Assembly: GCF_026151205.1 (NCBI RefSeq)
Contig: NC_087075.1
Span: forward strand, 13,715,628-13,779,627
Length of the DNA: 64,000 nucleotides
Direction of reading: 5' to 3'
From: Bolinopsis microptera
Lineage: Eukaryota; Ctenophora; Tentaculata; Lobata; Bolinopsidae
Below, one piece after another: positions 13,290 through 26,494 of this stretch (within the stretch, counting starts at the first letter, position 1; every line of letters starts with the position of its first letter). The notes beneath the pieces are model-generated. The model was given only the letters and a program-made list of their open reading frames with translations, was not told the DNA's origin and ran no database searches. The translations under genes were made by a program, and so were the position numbers.

Positions 13290-16200
13290 TGAAATATTTC
13301 TTTCATTTCTAAGTCAACCACAAAGTTTAACAAATCATGATATGGAAAATTGTCCGAAAATTGTTAACTTTAAATCAATCTAATATCCCTGGCCCCTGGT
13401 CATCTCTGCACAGCAGACATGTTAAAGATAATCACCAGCCCCTCCACCCCATACTATTCCTGATGGCACCTGTTTAATGTCTGGTACACAGCTAGCGGTA
13501 CTCAGTGGTACAAGGTGTTTAGTCGTTTAGTGTCTGGGGTCTAGTCAGTCATCCTCTACTGCCCCTGCCCCCCACTTGCACCGATATAATACTAAATTAA
13601 TAGACCTTTGTTTTAGCTGACCTAGCCTCGGAGGGTTCATAATATGGGATAAATATATTGGCTAGACACCGTTATCGTACTCATGGTCAAAATCTATTAT
13701 TAAGCTTAAGATTTAAATTCAATTCAATTATTATTGATTCCGTTAATATCTAAGAAATCTTAAATGGATCCAGTTAATATCTATGAAATCTTTAATGGAT
13801 CCAGTTGATATCTATGAAATCGTAAGTAAATCACGTTAACATATATGACATTGTATTTGTAAATGGATTCTGTATGCAGATATACCAACTGCAGTACAGT
13901 TGAGTTAAAAAATCAAGAATCAAAATCGTTCGCCGCACGTCATGAACGTAGTTTAGGATTTTAATTAAAATTTATCGATCTTGCTAAAATCTAGCAAATC
14001 GCTAATAAGAAATTTGGCTAAAGACTTTCTGTTAGATTCGATAAATAATCGAAATTGAAAATTAAGAAAATTAGCTAATAATTTAGCGATAGTAAAGGAT
14101 CTGTTTAAACTCTTGTGGATATATAAACTAACTTAGAGATGGTATTTTCGATGTGTTATCTCATTCATACCGACTCCTAAACACCTACCTATGAGTATGT
14201 CAAGTATGTCACGTATGTCAGGTATGTTGAGATTCGTTAAGCTTTAACAGAGCCATCACATTGTGTAACCACCCCAAAGAGAGGAGATCTCTCTGTCATT
14301 CCTCCAGCAAAGCAGTAAGTTTGAGTTCTGAGAATAAAAGTCTAACCGCTGATAGTGATATAGGTAGTGTTTCGGAAAGGAATAGCATGCACTAATGACT
14401 AAGTAAGCTCTGCGATTTAAATTGCTCCCAGTCGTCCCCAATTACCAATTCTTAAGTATTCTCGTGCTAGTGACTGCAAATTAATTATCACACAGTAACT
14501 GGTTTGCTACTGAGCTGTCCATCGTAACATCGTCTAGAAACAAGGCTACTGTGTCTGTACTTTATAGTTCATATTTTAGTTTACATTTTAGTTTAAGACG
14601 GTCGAAATATTGCTAATTAAAGCGCTAACTATTGCTAAATAAATAAAAACAAAGCAGACGGCTTGGAGCTTTCCATCCCACCCCCAGATATTTTTAATTT
14701 CAATGTTTTTCAATACATGTTTAATAACGGCCGTTACTAATTTGCAGAACTCATGTTCCTATATTTTATAATTAGGTTGTCCTCACGATCACACGTGCCA
14801 TCAACCAAGCTCATTACTCTGAGTTTTTAATTAAAATTTATTGAACTTGCGCAATAATAATTATAACAAGTCGTTCATGACTCTAAAACTAAATATGGCT
14901 GAAGACTTTCAGTTTCAATAATTATAATAGTAAGATTATCGCGATTTCAATAACACTAATTGCATACTTATCTTCTATTCGTGTTTATAAACACTAAGCC
15001 TAGATCCCCAGTTAATTGCATACAAAAAAGAAACTATATATAATTTGTTTGGGAGGAATTTTATATTGTGTTTCTGAAAAACATTAGTATAATCGAAAAT
15101 TATAAACTTATAATTGATAATTTGCGAATAAAAGGATCTGTTGAGAATTCTCGTGGATAATTTATACTGGTGATTGCCCTTTTGTATGGGTAATTTTATT
15201 TTTTATCTAATTCTATGCATTCTGCAAACGTGGCCGACCGGGCTCATAGATTTTTGATGATGCTGCAGGATTATTTTCGATTCAAACCGAAAGAAAAAGA
15301 ATTCATTCAAAAAGAACTGCGTTAAAAATGACATTCTTTCGATTGGAACATTACTGAAGGAATTTTACAGGCTTATAATTTACAAATAAAAGGATCTGTT
15401 GAGAATTATGCCCGTGGATAATTTATAAGTTTATACTGGTGATTGCCTTTTGTATGGGTAATTTTATTTTTAATCTATGCATACTGCAAACGTGGCCGAC
15501 CGGGCTCGTAGATTTTTGATGATACGGCATTATTTTCGATTCAATCAGAAAGGAAATAAATTCATTCAAAAACAATTATGCGTTAAAAATAGCATTTTAT
15601 CATGATGGCATTCGATCATAAAGGTATTTAATCATTATTAATTTCTTCAATAAGAGTAGTATATTGTTTAGTAAACCTTCTCCACTAAAATTATGGATGC
15701 CTTACTTATCAGCATTGTGTGATTTATAAGAAGCATGTGATAGCTGAATAATATCTAGACGCCTGCTTTATCGATTGCAACATTTCTGAGACTATAAAGT
15801 CGTCAGACTAATAAAATAACACCTTTGTATCACTTAAGTCACGCTGCATTAATAAGGTCATGTTTGACCGAGTATCTCATAGCATCACAATCTTTTATTC
15901 CGGATAGATAACGAACAATGCACTGGGGTTTGTCGCTAATTGAAAATTCTAGCGGACCTGTGTTTGTTAATTTATGCGGTATTTCTTAAACGTTTTTAAC
16001 CGATGTTTAATATTATCCATTGTTAATGGGATGAGTACCTCGTGCGCTATAATTCGCAAAGCTCTGCCTTGGGTCATTTTGAAAAAATATTAGACGCTAT
16101 TATCATGATCCGTCAATGTTCAATAAATTTGGATACTAGAGAGCTCGGTCCGGAAGTGCCCCATGTTTTCATTTGGAGCACATGATTTTGTGTAATAGTG

Positions 16201-16586
16201 AATATCTGAAAAATATCTCGTCGGTGAAAATTTTGATCATCTAAAATATAGTGAGGCGGTAAAATTGTTAATGCTTTAAATATTTACTAAAGAGCTAAAG
16301 ATATTGCCGCCGGCAAAATTAATAATCGCTGCAACCGCTACCAACTGAACGCATGTTTATTTTGCTGCCCAAATTAGCCAATAAGGTGGATATATTTTTG
16401 AAACTCCCTAATACGAATTGAATTCACGCTTGTAAAGCAATCATTTATTTGCTCTAGAACTTTCAATAACTGCAGCCAAATCCTACACTCCAATAACCTC
16501 AATATTTAGATATCATGGAAATCAGCATCTGCCGCGAACAATGTTAGAATGTTATCAAGCTAATTTCCTTGGCGTCGCCTAGAAGA
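13290..16586. other. Intergenic AT-rich DNA with tandem duplications
   Basis: No gene was seen. Repeats include a diverged ~37-bp unit at about 13,737-13,840 (aatggatccagttaatatct) and a ~210-bp block duplicated at 15,126-15,333 and 15,384-15,593. Both copies of the block hold tgcaaacgtggccgaccggg. The start of the same block (aaaggatctgtt) also occurs near 14,094. Confidence 0.6.
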
Positions 16587-17905
16587 CCCTGATTTTTTGT
16601 GAAACTTGGTTTCGAGATAGTAGTTGACCAACAAACTAGGACCAGTGACCGAACTTTTGAGGGGTCCCATACCCCAACCGCCAAACGGTGCCCGCGGGGC
16701 AGCCACGCCCATATTTGGTCCAAATTAGGCCCAATTTAGCCAATTACCCTCAACATGCCCAAAACCCAGATTTTAGGTGCTTTACTTGTAGCCTAGTGGT
16801 CCCCTGAACTCGTATATGAAGTTTCATCAAGATTGGACAAAAAATGACTGTGTTATGAGCCAAAAACCATATGCCCATATTTGGGTATACGCACCAAATT
16901 TGGTCTATTTTGGCCCATAAATTGGTCAAATATCAATATTTTAGAATGAAACCAACTTTATATGGAAGGTAAGCCTATATTACACATTCTCTATGATTAT
17001 CAGCTCAGTATCTACCTAACTGTGGATTCTGTGTTCAATTAATCGCAAAAAATGAACAAAATCGCCCTTATCTCAGTTCGCGATATTTGCGAAACTGATT
17101 TCGTTCAAAACAATAGAACTCAATAGGGTGTCAATATTTTTACATGAAATTTTCAGAATCAACGTAGAATCGCATTTCGACCTTAAGTTTTAAAATGGAA
17201 TTTTGAGTTAGGCCTTTAAAAAAATTTGGCGGCCAAATTCTGAAATTTGCCGGGCATTTTTTAGAATTTGGCCGCCAAATTTTTTTAAAATACGATTCTA
17301 CGTTGATTCTGAAAATTTCATGTAAAAATATTGAAACCCTATTGAGTTCTATTGTTTTGAACGAAATCAGTTTCGCAAATATCGCGAACTGAGATAAGGG
17401 CGATTTTGTTCATTTTTTGCGATTAATTGAACACAGAATCCACATTTAGGTAAATACTGAGCTGATAATCATAGAGAATGTGTAATATAGGCTTACCTTC
17501 CATATAAAGTTGGTTTCATTCAAAAATATTGATATTTGACCAATTTATGGGCCAAAATCGACCAAATTTGGTGCGTATACCCAAATATGGGCATATGGTT
17601 TTTGGCTCATAACACAGTCATTTTTTGTCCAATCTTGATGAAACTTCATATACGAGTTCAGGGGACCACTAGGCTACAAGTAAAGCACCTAAAATCTGGG
17701 TTTTGGGCATGTTGAGGGTATTTGGCTAAATTGGGCCTAATTTGGACCAAATATGGGCGTGGCTGCCCCGCGGGCACCGTTTGGCGGTTGGGGTCTGGGA
17801 CCCCCTCTAAAGTTCGGTCACTGGTCCTAGTTTGTTGGTCAACTACTATCTCGAAACCAAGTTTCACAAAAAAATCAGGGTGAACCCCCCCCCCCCCCCC
17901 CCCCC
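16587..17905. mobile_element. Foldback element, family 2, with terminal poly-C tract
   Basis: The outer ends are CCCTGATTTTTTGTGAAACT and its reverse complement. The arms pair over most of their ~640 bp around a centre near 17,235-17,260, where ggcggccaaatt faces aatttggccgcc. The right end continues into TGAA and 21 consecutive C. A second copy with the same ends and the same poly-C side lies at 41,973-42,908. There is no coding capacity; the 69-codon frame at 17,658-17,867 lies in an arm. Confidence 0.85.
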
Positions 17906-18887
17906 TTAAATACTTAAATACTTAAATATTTAATCATTTAATGGGACCCTGACAATCCAGTAAAGTTTAACAGCTTTACTTATTCTAGCACATATAACTT
18001 TAAGAACACCAGATATAACACCAGATATAACTTAAAGATTGCATAATTTTCTTCACAAGATCAAAAGAGCAAAAGTAATGTGTCCTCAAAGAACTCCCAT
18101 GATTTATTCATGATTGATATCTACGATATTCTTATGTTGATTTATGACTATTACTAGGTACAAAGTCACAGTCGGGTGTATTCTAAAGTCTTTGTAACTA
18201 TTGTATTTGCTCACATACATGGCTGAGTAACATAGCTAGTAGTTTAAAAACAGGTCTGACTGAGGTTTATGAAGTATTTTGTAAGTTGGATATCTAAACT
18301 TTGATTAATGATGCCATCCATCTCATTATGGTATTATAATATTTCTATTTCGTAATAAACCATAAATCATTGGGATTTTCGATCAGACTTATTTGTTTAA
18401 AACCATTATAATTGTTACGATAACGAAATATGCCAGGTTACAGTGCAGTGCTTTTCCTTTTTCTATTGTGCTAATATAAAACGTCATCAATACTCAATAG
18501 GCCAGCTAGAGGTAGAAGCTGAGGTGGTTATAGTATAGGACTACTGAATTTTCACATAGATAATTTCCTGATAATTTTCATCGATCCTTTCCCATTTCTC
18601 CCTTTCCCATCAGTTTTGATTATGACCAAAATTCCAGAAAATATGTATGCATTTTATCATAGACAAATTGTATTTGAAAATGCATTGAGTTAATGAAAAA
18701 ATTGTTATTCATAATCTTATACATATTCATTTAGACATGTTTTTATTTTCATTGGGTTTATCATCAGACATGTTTTTATTTTCATTGGTTTTATCATTAG
18801 ACATGTTTTTATTTTCATTGGGTTTATCATTAGAATGTATTGTTATGGTCGAGACTTAGCTAGCGACACAATTAAATTTAATCACTT
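17906..18887. other. Intergenic DNA with a 37-bp tandem repeat
   Basis: No gene was seen. Three copies of a 37-bp unit (agacatgtttttattttcat) lie at about 18,732-18,835. Confidence 0.6.
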
Positions 18888-18895
18888 GAGTAGAC

Positions 18896-19257
18896 CATAG
18901 TTGGTTCGTGCGTTACTTTTCCAGGAAAAGTGCGTTTAGTTCGTGAAGTTTTTTTCGTGCGTTTAAGTGCGGTAAAGTGCGTTACGTGCGTCTGCCTTTA
19001 AATTACGAGGTTTACGAATTAAAAAATGACAAAATTCTTCATTCCTGCATTTTATTAAGGTAGTGTAAACGAGAACTACCACGTGCAGCTGCACCAGTCG
19101 ATTTTCAGATGCACTGATATTGCGCACATTACGGTGGATATATACAAGTTTTTCTACATTTTCCGTGCCCATGCACTGTTTTGATAAAAGTGCGTTTTAA
19201 AAATTTTTTCGTGCGTTCGGTTTTAAAAGTGCGTTTAGTGTGCACGAACCAACTATG
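18896..19257. mobile_element. hAT-like MITE with perfect 8-bp TSD
   Basis: The terminal inverted repeats are CATAGTTGGTTCGTGC on the left and the exact complement on the right. They are flanked on both sides by GAGTAGAC (18,888-18,895 and 19,258-19,265), an 8-bp target-site duplication as expected for the hAT superfamily. The interior is rich in gtgcgtt motifs and non-coding. Right-end fragments of the same family occur near 54,240-54,285 and 55,660-55,741. Confidence 0.85.
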
Positions 19258-19265
19258 GAGTAGAC

Positions 19266-20780
19266 AGAGTACATAAATGATAAATAGGGTCACGTGATAT
19301 TTCCTTGCTTTCGTTTGAGATCGTCTAATTTTCTAATTCTATAATTATAGGTTTGGGGACTTTGATGCTTATCATTTCACGAGCGTGACTCAATCGAAGT
19401 ATTTTACTGTTTTAGCGTTATAACTAGACACCAGGCCGCGTTGGTTGCTGTTAAGAAAAGAATCTTAATGAAACTATGATCACAAATATCATGAATATGA
19501 GCATCAATATGATGGAACCCTTAAACTTTTTATCGACTAAGAGGCATTAATGGGACTTGTGAGCTCTCGACAAACTGGAACGAACAATTTATGTCGGTCC
19601 TAAATTGCTTTGACTATCATAATTGGGGGAACATAAAGTGATGAAATTATGACTAAATTATGATTTTAATGATTATTTAAAGTTTCGCAGACACTTTGTC
19701 GGTCTCGAAATGATACTTGTGGGACATAAAATAATGGTGCTATGGTTACAGCAATGGTCATAACATACTTAAATACTTTACATACCTTATCTCTGCTTGG
19801 AGTTTATATCCGCCTTAAGTCAAATAATTCATCATACCTAATCATGGACGCTGACCGCCCTAATTAGTAATTATCACCCTAATTAAGAGTAAGGCTTCAT
19901 TCCTTATAAGGTGGGGATAAATTTTGGTCACCAGTTTCATTTTGACAATTTTTAAAGAATTTCTAACCATCGTATATGATAAATTCCCCAATAAAATGGC
20001 GATATAAGCCGCATTTCTTTTGCTCTTTTCATTAAAGTGCAGGTATTTAACAGATATATTGTGTGCTCAAAGCACACTTTAAACTTCGGATCTTAGGGAT
20101 CATGGGCGAAAATTGCGCAAAATTTGACTATAGAACTATTGAATCAAGATAATTTTACAATTATTTCTCGACTCTCGAGCGTGATCATTCAGGTCAATTG
20201 AGATATTCTAGTCAAGAAAGATTAACACCTTTACAGTAACTGTTCGGCAATCAACAAAGGCACAATTTGCAATCGTTTATGTCACATAAGATCTAACAAT
20301 TTCAGAATTTATTACCTTAGTGATGGTCGTTATTCAGCGGCTACTAGTCGGTAAACAAGGCTTATTCATATCAACATGGCATTTTCCAGCAGATCTATGG
20401 TTCAATTCAGGTCATCTGTAAATATTTGATTATTTGGATCGTTTCGTGAAATGCAGATCCTGTCATATCCGTTAATTCCATCCACTTCTTTCGATGATCT
20501 GGCAATCCTTAAGTTTCCGAATCGTATGGTGATTGGTCAATTATTCCAGCAAGGTTTCAATTAAAATGTTAATTTGATGGGTAAATTATTTATCTGGATT
20601 CTGGATGCAATAAGAATAATAACTTGAGTATCTTTTGTCTTTTATTAGCATTGTAATATCAATAAAATTCTCTTGTTCTTATAGATTGTAATCAAATTTG
20701 CAGAGTGCTTTTCTGTCGAAGTATTTAAGTCAGTAGTATTTCAAGTTTAAGATATGAATATTAACTACTTCAGAACTAAG
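19266..20780. other. Intergenic DNA, nothing recognised
   Basis: No exon-like block, RNA gene or repeat of note was seen. Confidence 0.45.
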
Positions 20781-20785
20781 TTCAG

Positions 20786-20910
20786 GGTGGAGTCCAGGTT
20801 GGAGTCCAGGGTGGAGTCCAGGGTGGAGTCCAGGGTGGAGTCCAGGGTGGAGTCCAGAGTGGAGTCCAGAGTGGAGTCCAGGGTGGAGTCCAGGGTGGAG
20901 TCCAGGGTGG
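20786..20910. repeat. GTGGAGTCCAGG minisatellite (12-bp unit)
   Basis: About ten tandem copies of a 12-bp unit. The open frame through it (repeated VESR) results from the period being a multiple of three. Confidence 0.9.
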
Positions 20911-21252
20911 ATTTACGACCCGGTACTGCCATGCAGTAGCACTAGCACAATGAGATGTTTGTGGAACTGATGATGAAAACGTTCAGCAATATATCCCGAC
21001 CGCTAATAAGTCTATAACGAGGCCATGTTAATACAAATGATCGGAAGATGCACGCCACTATAATCACCATGGCAATTCCACTACGATTATATGACTGATC
21101 TGATCCGCGTGATACACATCCATCATTAAAGTATTAACATTAATCCTTAATTGTAGATTTTCCTTAGGCAGCCGTTTCCCGATGGTCAGCAGATTACTCC
21201 CCAGCCCAAGTAGTTATCTCATTATCCAGTTATCCCGAAAACCACTCCAAGC

Positions 21253-21435
21253 CACGTGATTAGTCACGTGATATTGCGTTTGTCTTATTACGCGTGCACG
21301 GAGCCATCATAGCCTGGTAACGTGTCACGTGGTTGTATCTGGTAAGTGCACGTGGGCGTCACGTAGGCGTCGTTATTAGCTTTTTCCTGAGATCAGTTTT
21401 CCGGCTATAAAATAATAAGCAAGCCCTCAGCTAGA
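21253..21435 (+). promoter_or_regulatory. E-box cluster plus TATA box: candidate promoter
   Basis: Four CACGTG motifs lie at 21,253, 21,265, 21,326 and 21,349, followed by TATAAAAT at 21,406. This spacing fits a TATA promoter with a start near 21,435, bound upstream by bHLH factors of the USF/TFE/MITF type. No coding exon is recognisable directly downstream: the first ATG at about 21,473 is followed at once by TAG. The transcript may be non-coding, or may begin with an untranslated exon. Confidence 0.4.
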
Positions 21436-21479
21436 TTATCCCGCACGGTGGTCCTCCAGAGTTCTGAGCACATGTAGTG

Positions 21480-24400
21480 CAGATATCATTACACCTAAAC
21501 CCCCGGTTTTGCGTCATTTGCGGACATTTCAGGGCAGCGAATGCAATTACGGTTTTATTTTTAGTGCGTTTTCAAATGTTTGACGATTTCTTCTGTCAGG
21601 AAATTTTAAAAGTGGCTCAACGATACCCACACAAAGATGAAAGAATATTTATTATCTGAAGCATTAACTATCTCTTGGTATGGAAAATAATATTCATTGT
21701 TTGGTCTAGATCAAGTATAAAATAGTAAATATAGTCATAGACAGTTTTCTCACATTCATGATACAATTACAATGTCCCGTGTCCGGAACAAATTTATAAA
21801 AATTCTTTTCATAATTAATATACAATTAATTAATTCACCTTCTGGATTCTTCATTTTTGGGAACAATATGCCAAATATTTTATGATTCTATTTGTTTTAA
21901 AAATATTTGTTGGTTCAATTTTCTTAGCCATTATCATGGACGCAGAAAATACGCGTACTGCTAGAGCGTACTCAAGCCGTTCCTACTTCTCCACTGGTAC
22001 CTTTTGTTCATAAAACTTTTGTCGAATCAGGGACTGTAACGTTCTGAACTAACCCCTCCGACCAATCGGAGAGCTTCTTTAGCTGGTCACGCGACCAGTA
22101 CCCACCAATAATTCAGCTCCCTTAGCTTCTCACGTGACTTTGTCTTGCCTACTTCCCCCAAACAAAAGGCCGAGCAGGGGTCTCATTCAATCCTCAATTA
22201 GTTTCTCTTGACTTTACGAATGGTCTGAGTTCTGACTGTTTATACCTAATTGAATGAGCCGATATAATGGCCGTACAATGGGTAGGAAGATGGAATCATT
22301 CCATGGAATGATGCTGACACAAAACAGGAATGTTGCCGATTGTACTACTACCTTTCTGCCAATGACATATTCGACAACCAACACATGAATCGCCACGATT
22401 GTCAATTTCGCAAACCGCACCAAACGCTTAATTGTGCCGGAAGAGCTGGATCAGACCGGGGTGACTTAGAGTATTAACTCATTTGCTGTCTCGTCTCATC
22501 TTATTCTTACTTTTCCAAACCCAGCTGGCACTTAAGCGTATCATTTTGACTCAATTTCAAGTCACTTTTTACACCATCCTCCACCATTCACTCTAATTTC
22601 ACCGGCAACCTTCCCCAGGGTTGCCACACCCCAGAGGTAGGCAAAGCATCTCAATGCTATCCTCTCGTGGGCTATCTTGGCCCAACCTCTATTTTTTTTA
22701 AAATACGCTTTAATTTACGCTTTGAAAGAAAAATTTGGGGCTTGGGAAATGTATGTTTTACTAAACAGATGTCAACAATGAATGCCCATTTTCATTTCTA
22801 CTGTGCCTCTTCTGATGAAACACTTATTTGGATAAATTTTATGATTTGTACTTCTCTACCAGTACCATCTTTGTGCGATAAATTTTACGAATTATTCGAA
22901 TTTTCTAGATTACTCTTTCATACTTTAAACTTTTTTCGTGTACGTGCATGGGCAGTGGGTGTTACAACACAAAGATCAAAGATGTTGACTTTTATAATTT
23001 GGGATTAGTTCGAACTATTACCAGATTACGAGAGCTCTATTAATAGACTTTATTGCTGGAAGTAAAATGGATGAGACGTTATATTTCGCTATAAAACTTA
23101 AAAACCTAAGAGAAACCCTGTCGTAGATTAAGATTTGAGATTTCCCCAGAAAAGCTTATAATGTTTCGCTGGGCGTAAAAAGGTGTGGCAAGTTTACATG
23201 ATGACTTTCTAAAACCAGGCTATGAGGTAACATGATTCTAGAGCTCGTATAAAAGATTTTGAAACCGGTGCTTTGGCTTACTTTCACTTTATTTGAGAAA
23301 GTTAATACTTAATTTTGTAGTTCCGAGGGTTTCACTAAGCCTAGATTTACTTTTTAATCATATTGCATTTTAGTTTTTGGGAGCCGTGTTGGAGAGCCAA
23401 TCTGGCCGGTGGATATTTTGTGACATAATTAACATAAACGTTTTGATATTTATATGAGTGGGATATAATTAATACTATAACTACTAATGATTTGATACTT
23501 TGTTCACTAGCTCTCCTAGCTATTGCTCAATATTGCTCAATATCGCTCTCAGCCCTCGCTTCCTCATGGAGATCAGTATTTTAAAATTGTCATATTTATA
23601 TAAAATATATCATCATTGAGATTGCAGTTCTCATTCCAATATTATGATTGATTGATGAGCTCTCTCTCACTTCTTTCTAGCTTTACTATTTTGAAGAAAA
23701 TCATGTCAACTCCTCAGCCGTTTAAACTTTATTCTTTCTTCTATATGTTACTTTTAATAGCCATTTTATTAAGTTATTAAGTTTTATTTGTGCTATAACT
23801 TTATCAAATTACATGGACGCCTCTTAGTCTAATTTGATTTATATCAATTTGTCATATATTGCTCATATCTAGGGTTTCTTATAGTGGTCACGATCAGCTG
23901 TAGTGGCCGATCACGATTTATTATTTAGCATGGTCATTGTTTTCGATCTTAACAATGGTACGTGCAATAGTCTGATTTCTTTTCATTTCTATCCGGGAAT
24001 GGTGGCAATTTTGACAAAGAATTTTAAAACAGAACTAATTTTGATTCATCCGGATAATTGATGAAACTATACGAGTTTAAGAATGAATTGAACATTGAAT
24101 GAGTCTCTTTTGACTTTTCATTTTTCAATCCGATTCATTGTACGGATATAATTTTGTGCGACTCTGCGGAGTGGTATCAATTATCGAACACTGTATTGGA
24201 GTTTGTCACTAATTCTTATAGTGTCGCTACAATGTTGTGCAATCTCTAAAATATCTCGTTCTCCGTTTAAATTGCTCATGTTTTATATATCTATAAAATC
24301 CCGATGTACTGCGCCCCGATTTACCGCAAACCCCGATATACCGCGGCCATCTCCTTTCCCCAAATAGGGCTTAACAATTAACATATATAATGTTCACAAA

Positions 24401-25288
24401 CAAAACCCCAATTTACCGCGAACCCCAATTTACTGCGGATGTTTCCTTTACCCCAAGCACCGCGGAAAATTTCTGTTTTACATATCTGGAAAACAAACCA
24501 CATCTGTTTTGACACGTGACGGTGAAATAAAGCTCGTGAAAATATGTACTACTACTAAGTTATTAATTGGTACTAACGCTGATGCTAAAAAGATGTACCG
24601 CATGACATCAACATTTAATTAACAACATCCTCGGTGTGGAAATCCCGGTTTGGGAATTCTGAAATGTCACGAAAAAGTAAAACCAATGGTTAGAATAAGA
24701 AAAGAGGGACAACAGATAGGGTAACAAATTAGAGACTATTATGGTTGGAATTCAAAACAAGCTTTTGTCCGACCGTTGCGATATATGATCACTAAGAAAA
24801 TTGCAATGCATATCTCTGACAACACTAAATAATATGCGTAACCCGACATTAAGTGCTAAACCATGTCTTTCGTTTAGATTGAAATACGAAGCCATGAAGT
24901 ATAAATGAGTAAGTCAGTAAGAGGGGCCTTTGCATAATTATGGGACAATTAATGGGTCGAAAAGTGAAATCTTTGAGTTTAGGGTGAAGACATAGCCTTA
25001 TTTTTGTAAATGTACCGTGTGCAGTACTCAGATAATTTCAAGTCATAATTTATACGAGATGACACGGCTTCAAGGGAGAATGCACCGCAACTTTGAGCTG
25101 GGTTATCGCTTAGAGTTAGATTAAACTTTTCAATACTTTGTATAAAGGTGGGATATCCCGGTTCAGTGCCTTAATTCTCGGTTATTTATTTAAAAAAAAT
25201 ATATATCATTTTTAAATGATGCTTCTTCTTATTTTACAACAGCATTTTTGGGAGAATTAGCTTTAACGTGCATATTATTAGTACTACT
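21480..25288. other. Intergenic AT-rich DNA
   Basis: No supported gene. The 113-codon frame at 22,667-23,008 starts with GTG and has no domain or splice context. A motif of the form CCCGATTTACCGC recurs with variations at about 24,300-24,475. One copy of a structured dispersed element is listed separately at 22,571. Confidence 0.5.
22571..22665. repeat. Structured ~95-bp dispersed element, copy 1
   Basis: This matches 30,634-30,730 over its whole length. Both copies can form GGCAACC-loop-GGTTGCC and then AGAGG-n-AGCAT-loop-ATGCT-AT-CCTCT, while the loops differ. It may be a short SINE or a small structured RNA family. No pol III box was identified with confidence. Confidence 0.6.
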
Positions 25289-25386
25289 AGCATCATCAAA
25301 TATTATTTGTGCTAATGTTGACAGAAACAGCTTCTATTAGTAGCTTTTTTTCTGTCAACATTAGCACAAATAAATTTGATGATGCT
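25289..25386. ncRNA. Near-perfect 38-bp stem hairpin (pre-miRNA-like or tiny MITE)
   Basis: The arm at 25,289-25,328 (agcatcatcaaat, then tttgtgctaatgttgacag) is complementary to the arm at 25,348-25,386, with about one bulge or mismatch. The loop is about 20 nt. Size and pairing suit a pre-miRNA. A short palindromic mobile element is the main alternative. Confidence 0.4.
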
Positions 25387-26058
25387 TATTATAGCTGTAG
25401 CAGTTCTGTTAACGGCCTATGGTATAAAACAACTTAGATTATTAGTTATCAACTTTCAGTTACTAGTTATTGGACCCCTAAAAGTTTAAATATGTGTTCC
25501 AAAACGTTAGAAGAATGATATTATAAATATTCTATGAGGTCGTGATGTTGAAACATAATCTTTCCTAATTCCGGCACACCCCGCTCATCATGCTTTATAT
25601 TACTGTGATTTTAATACGCTCCGACCTTTAGTTATTTTGTTAATGAGTTGTACGTTGTTAATCACAGGAAAGTTATCAATATATTATTACAGTAGAACCG
25701 ACTGGAAAATCACTGATACTTTACATTGTTCCTTTTTATTAGTCTTATCCCAGACAGTCAGCTAAAGACAGCCACAAACTGCACAGACAATAATTGGAGG
25801 ATTTAATACAAAATCCAACCCAGTTTCAGATGAGATTATTGACAAGTCAAATTTTAAATAACCTCGAGAAATTCGTGAGGATCACTATTAGTGGATGCTC
25901 AGAAAATTACAGTAAATCGAAACTGGCACGGTCATTAACCGTAAAGTGAACCAATCTCAGCTTTCCATCACCATGTGGGTTTCCTCCAAACCTTTCTCAA
26001 CTCACTTTTATTATTTTCACGAGTCAATCTTCGTATTTTACTTGTCACCTGTCATACC

Positions 26059-26097
26059 CACGTGACCCTCACGTGACAACGCGCGCCTTATCACGTG
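26059..26097. promoter_or_regulatory. Triple CACGTG E-box cluster
   Basis: CACGTGAC-type motifs occur at 26,059, 26,070 and 26,092, three in 39 bp. The GTCACGTGAC-like context is the type bound by TFE/USF/MITF bHLH-zip factors. No transcript was recognised nearby. Confidence 0.35.
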
Positions 26098-26494
26098 ACA
26101 CATCCCGCAGCACAATTTACCGGACAACCGTTCTCTTCACCGAGATTTCAAATTCTAATTATAATCCGTTAATTGCTTAATGACATAAAGAGCTAACGAT
26201 TCCCGCCGTATTATTCCCTACAAGCCCTTATCACCCCGTCATTAGCTCGGTTTCTCTTTTTCTAGCTCATGTGGCGAGAGAGGGAGGTGACGTGGGGAGG
26301 AGAGCCGTCACACGGTCGGGGGAGTGGTCCTCCTCACTTTTACTTAACTATCTGCCCTGACCTTACTTTTACCATGCTACCCTCGCATACGTGTGTCTTA
26401 ATTCGGAGACATGATAGCTAGCTGCTCCAGTGTCTCCATTACTTCTTAGGATCGGGGTATCTTCAACAATCTTTTACCGATTGATATCCATGTA

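Noticed and set aside
20754-20939. VESR-repeat ORF
   Set aside because: 12-bp minisatellite; period multiple of three keeps it open.
22667-23008. 113-codon ORF
   Set aside because: GTG start, no recognisable domain, AT-rich codon use like surrounding DNA, no splice context.
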